A DNA stretch of 18,970 nt from Candidatus Aminicenantota bacterium (lineage in GTDB: Bacteria; Acidobacteriota; Aminicenantia; S016-38): positions 1-18,970 of the forward strand of contig JAMOUL010000415.1 in NCBI GenBank assembly GCA_027062035.1, read 5' to 3'. The position numbers and the translations under genes are program-made. Under the pieces are notes generated by a model. The model was not told where the DNA came from and ran no database searches. It saw only the letters and a list, made by a program, of their open reading frames with translations. Below, piece by piece: positions 14,295 to 18,970 of the stretch (position 1 is the first letter of the stretch; every line of letters begins with the position of its first letter).

Positions 14295-15632
14295 ATGAGA
14301 AGACCAGAAGTTATAGGGGAAAGGGACGTTGTAAAAACCCTTCATGGAGAGCGTCCCTACATTTTCTTTGATAATGCGGCTTCTACGCCAGCATTAAAAT
14401 CGGTTTTTGATAGGGTCTCCGCATTTATGCCATACTATTCAAATGTAGAGAGGGGTATAGGGTATAAGTCCTTTGTCTCTACAGAATTGTTCGAAAGGGC
14501 AAGGGAAGTGATACACGAATTCATGGAAGCACCGGAAGACGAGTACGCCGTAATCTTCGTAAAGAACACTACAGAAGCTATCAATAAGCTTGCAAGAAAA
14601 CTAAGACCTATCATTGGAGACGGAAAAGTTCTCACCACAGAAATGGAGCACCATTCCAACTTTTTACCCTGGAAAAAGCACTATGAAACTGAAGTTGTAG
14701 AGGTTGATAAAAACGGGAGGATCGACGTTAACCTCATTGAAGACAAACTCAAAAAGGCCAAAGGGAAAATCAAACTGGTTGCTATAACAGGAGCATCCAA
14801 TGTTACCGGTTATGTAAATCCCATCTATGAAATAGCAGACATCGCCCACAGATATGGAGCTCTAATTTCCATTGACGGAGCACAGTACATACCTCATAAG
14901 CACATATCCATGAAGAATGGAATTGATTTTCTTTCTTTTTCTGCCCACAAATTTTATGCACCCTTTGGCTCCGGCGCACTTATCGGGAAAAAAGAATTAC
15001 TCGACAAAGGTGACCCCGAATCCGTAGGAGGCGGCACTGTAAAGTTTGTAGCCCTTGATGAGGTTATCTGGGCAGATTTGCCGGAAAAAGAGGAGGCAGG
15101 AACACCTGTTATAATAGGTGCTATAGCACTTATGGCGGCATTAGAAGAGTTCAAGAAGTGGGGAATGGAAGCCCTGGAAAAAATAGAGGAGCACCTTCAC
15201 GAAAAGCTCTATAAAGCTCTTGGTGACCTGGATGGGATAAAAATTCTCGGTGGAGAAAGGAATAATGATGATCTGCCTGTAATTTCCTTTGTCTCTGAAA
15301 AGGTTTCTCCCTACGTATTATCCTCTGTTCTTTCCTTCGAATACGGAATAGGGGTAAGAACCGGCTGCTTCTGTGCTCAACCATACGTTAAGAAGCTCTT
15401 ATCTGTAACAGAAAGAGAAAGCGAATCCATAAAACAGGACCTTTTGCACGGACTTTTGCCAGAAAAGGGTGCAATCAGGGCAAGTCTCAGTTTCTACAAT
15501 ACTGAAGAGGAGATCAACGTATTAAAGGAAGCCATTCAGGATGCCCTCTCAAGGGACAAAATCGACTACGAATACGACCCACACTTCAAAGCCTTTGTGC
15601 CCAGGGGATTCAAGTTCACTCTGCCCTTTTAA
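14295..15632 (+). CDS. SufS-like class V aminotransferase / cysteine desulfurase
   Basis: The 445-residue protein is a PLP-dependent fold-type I enzyme. FFDNAASTPAL opens the active site, EMEHHSNFLPW (His119-120) stacks on the cofactor, ISIDGAQ supplies Asp194 and SAHK supplies the Schiff-base Lys219. RTGCFCAQPYV contains Cys358 and Cys360; Cys360 aligns with the catalytic Cys of SufS-type desulfurases (RTGHHCAQP). The reaction expected is removal of sulfur from cysteine (or selenium from selenocysteine) to a Cys persulfide. The enzyme is about 40 residues longer than typical SufS, with a C-terminal extension after residue 410, and it has no Suf or Isc neighbour. It may therefore belong to a divergent subfamily whose substrate is not certain. 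No ribosome site precedes the ATG. Confidence 0.85.
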   Translation: MRRPEVIGERDVVKTLHGERPYIFFDNAASTPALKSVFDRVSAFMPYYSNVERGIGYKSFVSTELFERAREVIHEFMEAPEDEYAVIFVKNTTEAINKLARKLRPIIGDGKVLTTEMEHHSNFLPWKKHYETEVVEVDKNGRIDVNLIEDKLKKAKGKIKLVAITGASNVTGYVNPIYEIADIAHRYGALISIDGAQYIPHKHISMKNGIDFLSFSAHKFYAPFGSGALIGKKELLDKGDPESVGGGTVKFVALDEVIWADLPEKEEAGTPVIIGAIALMAALEEFKKWGMEALEKIEEHLHEKLYKALGDLDGIKILGGERNNDDLPVISFVSEKVSPYVLSSVLSFEYGIGVRTGCFCAQPYVKKLLSVTERESESIKQDLLHGLLPEKGAIRASLSFYNTEEEINVLKEAIQDALSRDKIDYEYDPHFKAFVPRGFKFTLPF

Positions 15633-16216
15633 AGTTCCTTCTGTTTCTCAAGGAACTTTCTAAGCTGACGGAGCATTGCACCACGATGACTGACCCTGTT
15701 CTTCTCCTCACGTGATAGCTGGGCGAAGGTTTTCTTGAAGGGAGGATAGTAAAATATCGGGTCATAACCAAAACCCTGTTCTCCCTGTTGATGATAATCT
15801 ATACATCCGTAAACTCTCCCCTCACCTTCCCAGAGTATCTTTCCCCCCTTCATTAAAACTCCATAACTGACAAAATAGGCCTTCCTGTCCTCATCATGTG
15901 CATCCCTCATCTTCTCGATGAGAAGCTTTATATTCTCCTCATCATCCCCGGAGGAAGAAAACCGATGAGACGAAACCCCTGGAGCTCCTCCCAGAAAGGG
16001 AACCACAAGCCCTGAATCTTCACCGAGAACCAGCTCTTCAGGAATAATATGGGAAAGGGTTTTAGCCTTAATAATAGCATTTTCTCTGAAAGATTCCCCT
16101 GTTTCCGGAGGTGAAGTGTACTTTTCATGAATGAGAATTCTTGCGATTCCCCTTAAAAATTCCTCAATCTCCAGAGCTTTATGTTTGTTGCTACTCGCAA
16201 GATATATATCAAACAT
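15629..16216 (-). CDS. rdgB: dITP/XTP pyrophosphatase (RdgB/HAM1 family)
   Basis: This 195-residue protein is a normal-length HAM1-family enzyme that hydrolyses non-canonical purine triphosphates (dITP, ITP, XTP) to monophosphates and so cleans the nucleotide pool. Seen motifs are LASSNKHKALEIEEFL at the N-terminus (phosphate-binding Asn and Lys), LGEDSGLVVPFLGGAPGV near residue 64 with the catalytic Asp, EQGFGYDPIFYYP near residue 145, and NRVSHRGAMLRQL near the C-terminus. The ATG at 16216 has a modest AGGAAG site, overlaps the mgtC stop by 8 bp, and so is probably translationally coupled. Its stop overlaps that of the convergent aminotransferase gene. Confidence 0.95.
   Translation of the reverse strand: MFDIYLASSNKHKALEIEEFLRGIARILIHEKYTSPPETGESFRENAIIKAKTLSHIIPEELVLGEDSGLVVPFLGGAPGVSSHRFSSSGDDEENIKLLIEKMRDAHDEDRKAYFVSYGVLMKGGKILWEGEGRVYGCIDYHQQGEQGFGYDPIFYYPPFKKTFAQLSREEKNRVSHRGAMLRQLRKFLEKQKEL
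15631..15659. repeat. 10-bp inverted repeat at overlapping convergent stop codons
   Basis: AAAGTTCCTT (15631-15640) and AAGGAACTTT (15650-15659) are perfect reverse complements around a 9-nt loop. The repeat begins inside the shared TTTAAA that holds both stop codons (plus TAA 15630-15632, minus TAA 15629-15631). Neither strand has a U-tract after the stem, so it is not a standard terminator, but the hairpin could protect or slow both transcripts. Confidence 0.7.
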
Positions 16217-16838
16217 TTTCTACTTCCTCTGCACTCCTTAATTCGAAAACCCTGCTCATCAACTCTCCTTCCAGTTTCTCTTCAACCAACACTGAAACTT
16301 CAGCTTTATATTTTTTCTCCTCTTTCTTTACTACCATCTCCTCTATTTCTCCACCAACTTCTTCTATGATTTTCCTTAAAGTGGGAATTTCTCTACGGTC
16401 TTTCAGTGTTATGTACAGGGTAGTTTGTTTTATTTTTTTCTTTATTCTCTTGTCCGCTTCCTTGAGAAGGGTCAAAACAACAAAAGAAAAGAAGGTAAGA
16501 AGTACTGCAAGTATATATCGTTCGAAACCCACAGCCATTCCTATAGCAGTAACGGCCCATATAGTAGCTGCGGTTGTGACTCCATACACTGAGGCTCTGG
16601 TTCTTATAATAACGCCTGCACCGATAAAACCAATGCCAGAAATAATCTGAGCCGCAATTCTGGAAGGGTCAAATCCTGTACCGGGAACACTGTAAGATAA
16701 AATAGTGAAGGCAGTGGTACCCATGGCCAGAAGCACGTTGGTTCTTAAACCGGCAGGTTTATTGCTCTGTTCTCTCTCGAGTCCAATAATTCCTCCCAGG
16801 GACCCTGAAAGTATTAGTTTTGCCAGAATTTCTAACAT
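16209..16838 (-). CDS. MgtC/SapB family membrane protein
   Basis: The 209-residue protein has an N-terminal membrane domain of about four to five helices with the MgtC signatures GGIIGLEREQSNKPAGLRT near residues 15-33 and IISGIGFIGAGVIIR near 65-79. A GVTTAATIWA helix and a hydrophobic segment FFSFVVLTLL follow. The C-terminal soluble part (about residues 135-209) is charged, with an ACT-like alternation of strands and helices. MgtC relatives are associated with magnesium limitation and with modulation of membrane ATP or phosphate; the biochemical function is not settled. The ATG at 16838 has no ribosome site and lies 6 nt from an extended -10 box, so it may start a leaderless unit with rdgB. 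Confidence 0.88.
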   Translation of the reverse strand: MLEILAKLILSGSLGGIIGLEREQSNKPAGLRTNVLLAMGTTAFTILSYSVPGTGFDPSRIAAQIISGIGFIGAGVIIRTRASVYGVTTAATIWAVTAIGMAVGFERYILAVLLTFFSFVVLTLLKEADKRIKKKIKQTTLYITLKDRREIPTLRKIIEEVGGEIEEMVVKKEEKKYKAEVSVLVEEKLEGELMSRVFELRSAEEVENV

Positions 16839-16844
16839 GGAAAA

Positions 16845-16853
16845 ATTATACCA
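16845..16853 (-). promoter_or_regulatory. Extended -10 promoter of mgtC-rdgB, leaderless
   Basis: The minus strand reads TGGTATAAT, a perfect TATAAT (16850-16845) with the TGn extension, followed by TTTTCC and the ATG of the MgtC-like gene. It lies in the 22-nt gap after the prenyltransferase stop. No -35 is obvious, and no Shine-Dalgarno sequence is present. Confidence 0.55.
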
Positions 16854-16860
16854 TTATGGG

Positions 16861-17763
16861 TTATAAGCCTCCCCTTATAACACGATCGATATATATCCCC
16901 AGAATCAATAGAACAGAAAAAATCAGAAGAGAAAAGAAAAGGGAACCCTTTACGAGAGCATTTTCCGGTTCCTCCACACTTTCCTTCGAAGCCTTTCTGT
17001 AAAAATTCACCATAAAAATTACAGACACCAGGGAAGCTATGCCTGTAACAGGCAACTTCTCAAAATAGGCAAACAAAAGAAAAAAGATAAGGAACAGCGC
17101 TCCGGAGACAAAGATAAATATGGACAGGGATTTTCTGGTATAAAACTTCATTGAACGCCTGTATTGGCCTGCAGTCTCTCTACCAAGGTATATAAGCTCA
17201 GAGAGCCTCTTTCCCACCATTAAAAAATTACCAAAACTCCACCAGGAAAGTAATAGAAAAACATTGGGAAAGGTACTGGAAAGTGCTGTCCACCCTATAA
17301 TAAACCTTATGGGGTTATTTATAGACTCGGATATGGAATCTATATAGGGTCTGTCCTTCAACCTTACAGGCCTTATATTATAGGCAAATCCAGCCAGTAG
17401 CAAAGAAGCAAGAGCGAAGAAAAATATCCTGTTATAAAATAAGAACGCTATTACAAGAGAAACTATGGAAAGAAAAAGAAAAAGGGAAATAAGCACCCAT
17501 CTCTTTACCTGACCTGAAGCTACCGGCCGTTCTCCCTTATCAGGATGGAATTTATCAAAGGGAGCATCAGCTATTTCATTAATTATATAATTGGCTGTGG
17601 AAATGCCCCAGGTGATCAGGAACGCTACAAACACCTTTAGTATTTCCGTATAAGTCGGTAGAGAAAAATTCATCTTGATAGCCCAGTACGCACCGGTGCC
17701 TATAATAATAGACGCACTTCTTGGCCATCTTCCCAGCCTTAGAGCCTTAAGGTAACTTTTCAA
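16861..17763 (-). CDS. UbiA-family prenyltransferase (DPPR synthase-like)
   Basis: The protein is about 300 residues with eight or nine predicted membrane helices. The first Asp-rich motif is TANYIINEIADAPFDKFHPDKGERPVASG, here given only by key residues: Asn62, Asp66, Asp70 and the RPVASG turn. The second is the YNIRPVRLKDRPYIDSISES region with Asp137 and Asp142. Both bind a metal-diphosphate substrate. The arrangement resembles decaprenyl-phosphate phosphoribosyltransferase-like UbiA proteins, which attach phosphoribose to a polyprenyl phosphate, but quinone- or lipid-forming members are possible. The start is TTG at 17763, because GGAGG lies 6 nt before it, within the 3' end of the methyltransferase; another in-frame TTG at 17784 has no site. 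It overlaps that gene by 17 bp. Confidence 0.8.
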   Translation of the reverse strand: MKSYLKALRLGRWPRSASIIIGTGAYWAIKMNFSLPTYTEILKVFVAFLITWGISTANYIINEIADAPFDKFHPDKGERPVASGQVKRWVLISLFLFLSIVSLVIAFLFYNRIFFFALASLLLAGFAYNIRPVRLKDRPYIDSISESINNPIRFIIGWTALSSTFPNVFLLLSWWSFGNFLMVGKRLSELIYLGRETAGQYRRSMKFYTRKSLSIFIFVSGALFLIFFLLFAYFEKLPVTGIASLVSVIFMVNFYRKASKESVEEPENALVKGSLFFSLLIFSVLLILGIYIDRVIRGGL

Positions 17764-18613
17764 GGTATGCCTCCAGTGAATCAAAAAGGATTAGTTTCAA
17801 TTTTATCTTCTTTAGCAAGTCCCAGTTAAACATTTTTCTCCCCCATGAAAATCTCGTTATCAGGTAATGCACAGAAAAATTCCATATATAATTCCTCATT
17901 TTCAAAATTTTGAATCCAAAATTATCTGCCAGCCAGTTAATGGTCCTCCTGGAAAAGAAATTAACATGGGCAGGGCGAAAATGCCACCACCTTTTTCCCA
18001 TCAATTTAGCAGTGGGACTTTCTATGTCAGGTGTCACAAGTACAAGCAGACCGCCAGGTTTCAAAAGTCCATAGGCTTTTTTTATTGCCTTAGCAGGTTC
18101 TGCAAGATGTTCTATAACATCTATCATGGTGATTGAATCAAATTTTTTGGTTTCGGGATAATCGAGAAAATCTCCATGAAACACTTCAAGACCCTTTCGC
18201 TTTGCCACTTCACAGGCCCACCCGGAAACTTCCACCCCCCGGGTTTTCCATCCTCTTTTTTCTGCCATCTCCATAAGTATACCGGTAGCTGCCCCAACGT
18301 CCAGCAATTCACCTTTACCCTTCAATTTCTCCATAAGTTTCAGAATTCTGAGAAAATTCTCTCCCCTGCCCTCTTTTTCCGCTTCGTATTCCGGATCCAC
18401 AACATCTGAATACAACCTTACCAGCTGTTGAGGTGTTGGCATTTTCTCGGCGTATCTAAGACCACAATTCTGGCATTTCAAAAAATCAGGAAACAGCCCA
18501 TAATCAGAGTCGGTTATTTTAAAATCCTCTGAGTCTGCCTCTGAATAATCGAGGTTTCCTCTCTTCCAGAAAACTGAATCCTGGCTTCCACATAGAGGGC
18601 ATTTTATTTCCAT
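17747..18613 (-). CDS. SAM-dependent methyltransferase with N-terminal zinc ribbon
   Basis: The 288-residue protein starts at the ATG at 18613 (MEIKCPLCG); an in-frame TTG at 18634 is weaker. Two Cys pairs, CPLC (5 and 8) and CQNC (47 and 50), form a probable zinc ribbon. A class I methyltransferase domain follows, with motif I ELLDVGAATGILMEMAEK near residues 102-119, acidic GVEVS, and IDVIEHL near 164-170. A C-terminal region has RWWHFRPAHVNFFSRRT, typical of the Methyltransf_23/ type 12 family found in polysaccharide and lipid biosynthesis clusters. The substrate is unknown. The ATG overlaps the 3' end of the upstream gene by 10 bp (ATGGAAATAA), and its own end overlaps the UbiA-type gene, so the three are one operon. 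Confidence 0.85.
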   Translation of the reverse strand: MEIKCPLCGSQDSVFWKRGNLDYSEADSEDFKITDSDYGLFPDFLKCQNCGLRYAEKMPTPQQLVRLYSDVVDPEYEAEKEGRGENFLRILKLMEKLKGKGELLDVGAATGILMEMAEKRGWKTRGVEVSGWACEVAKRKGLEVFHGDFLDYPETKKFDSITMIDVIEHLAEPAKAIKKAYGLLKPGGLLVLVTPDIESPTAKLMGKRWWHFRPAHVNFFSRRTINWLADNFGFKILKMRNYIWNFSVHYLITRFSWGRKMFNWDLLKKIKLKLILFDSLEAYLEKLP

Positions 18614-18970
18614 TCCAGTTGAGCTCCAAGACAAATTTTAGAAGGTAAGTATACCCTGCATTTTCTGGATTTAAAAATTATTCTGTAAAGATAACCATCC
18701 CCGAACCTTACACCATTAAAAGTTCCTATAAACGTCTCCTCTTTTTTCAATCTTAAAACCCTCTTTGAGCCGTTTACCTTTAAATATATGGAATTTTTTT
18801 CGGCCAGATTTCTGACAAGTATATTCAAAGACGGGGAAGTATCTATTCTTATAAATTCCACCCTTGCTCTTCCTCTGGGTCTGAGCGAATTTCCCCTGTA
18901 GGAATAGAAGTTCAGGTCAAAATGGTAGTTATCACCAATTTTTACTGCGGGCAATGATTCCAGAATGTTT
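18604..18970 (-). CDS. Hypothetical protein, C-terminal part (5' end off window)
   Basis: The frame is open from the window edge (122 codons) with no stop upstream of the first visible TTG at 18954, so I treat it as a fragment and not as a 116-residue protein. The visible part is basic, rich in alternating hydrophobic/aromatic and charged residues (KIGDNYHFDLNFYSYRG, RARVEFIRID), suggesting beta structure, with two cysteines near the end. I see no signal peptide, membrane segment or known motif. The stop overlaps the methyltransferase start by 10 bp, so it belongs to the same operon. Its function is not recognised; it may be the C-terminal domain of a larger envelope or glycosylation protein. 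Confidence 0.6.
   Translation of the reverse strand, partial: NILESLPAVKIGDNYHFDLNFYSYRGNSLRPRGRARVEFIRIDTSPSLNILVRNLAEKNSIYLKVNGSKRVLRLKKEETFIGTFNGVRFGDGYLYRIIFKSRKCRVYLPSKICLGAQLEWK

Noticed and set aside
18932..18954. Complete 116-residue protein starting at TTG 18954
   Set aside because: The frame stays open to the window edge with no stop, and there is no ribosome site before the TTG; a fragment of a longer protein is more likely.

Overview
The window looks like a chromosomal segment of a Gram-negative, probably thermophilic bacterium of moderate to low GC. The basis is Lys/Glu-rich housekeeping proteins, a complete minor-pilin/PilY1 cassette that implies an outer membrane, a probable glucosylglycerate (compatible solute) gene pair, a stand-alone Fis-type DNA-binding protein and a sigma-54-type promoter. 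I cannot name the lineage from the sequence alone. There is no tRNA, rRNA, CRISPR array, insertion sequence or phage gene. Genes are tightly packed, and the longest stretch without one is about 140 bp.

Layout. (1) 1-1381, minus: a glucosyl-3-phosphoglycerate synthase-like glycosyltransferase, cut by the window edge, preceded by its HAD phosphatase partner. (2) 1419-7858, minus: a type IV pilus tip/priming operon transcribed in the order PilY1, FimT/GspH, PilV-like, PilW-like, PilX-like, and a secreted Ig-like protein. A near-perfect -24/-12 (sigma-54) promoter lies just upstream of pilY1. (3) 8001-9919, minus: groES-groEL, with an extended -10 promoter upstream and a strong intrinsic terminator downstream. 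(4) 10036-12373, minus: purC, a PHP-domain phosphoesterase, cvpA and a small Fis-type HTH protein, mostly with overlapping ends. (5) 12482-14242, plus: a 586-residue protein of unknown function (probably DUF505) that appears to be a chain of winged-helix-like units, divergent from purC. (6) 14295-15632, plus: a SufS-like class V aminotransferase/cysteine desulfurase whose stop codon overlaps that of the convergent rdgB gene. (7) 15629-18970, minus: rdgB and an MgtC/SapB membrane protein, then upstream of them a UbiA-family prenyltransferase, a zinc-ribbon methyltransferase and the C-terminal part of an unknown protein. The last three overlap one another and look like an envelope/glycolipid operon.

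Four transcription-unit-leading genes (the gpgP-like phosphatase, purC, the aminotransferase and mgtC) lack a well-placed Shine-Dalgarno sequence. Each has a sigma-70-like -10 hexamer 6-7 nt upstream of its start codon, which predicts leaderless mRNAs. Operon-internal genes instead carry strong GGAGG sites. With the sigma-54 site at pilY1 and the inverted repeats between purC and the DUF505-like gene, this regulatory layout, together with the multi-winged-helix protein, is the most distinctive content of the window.
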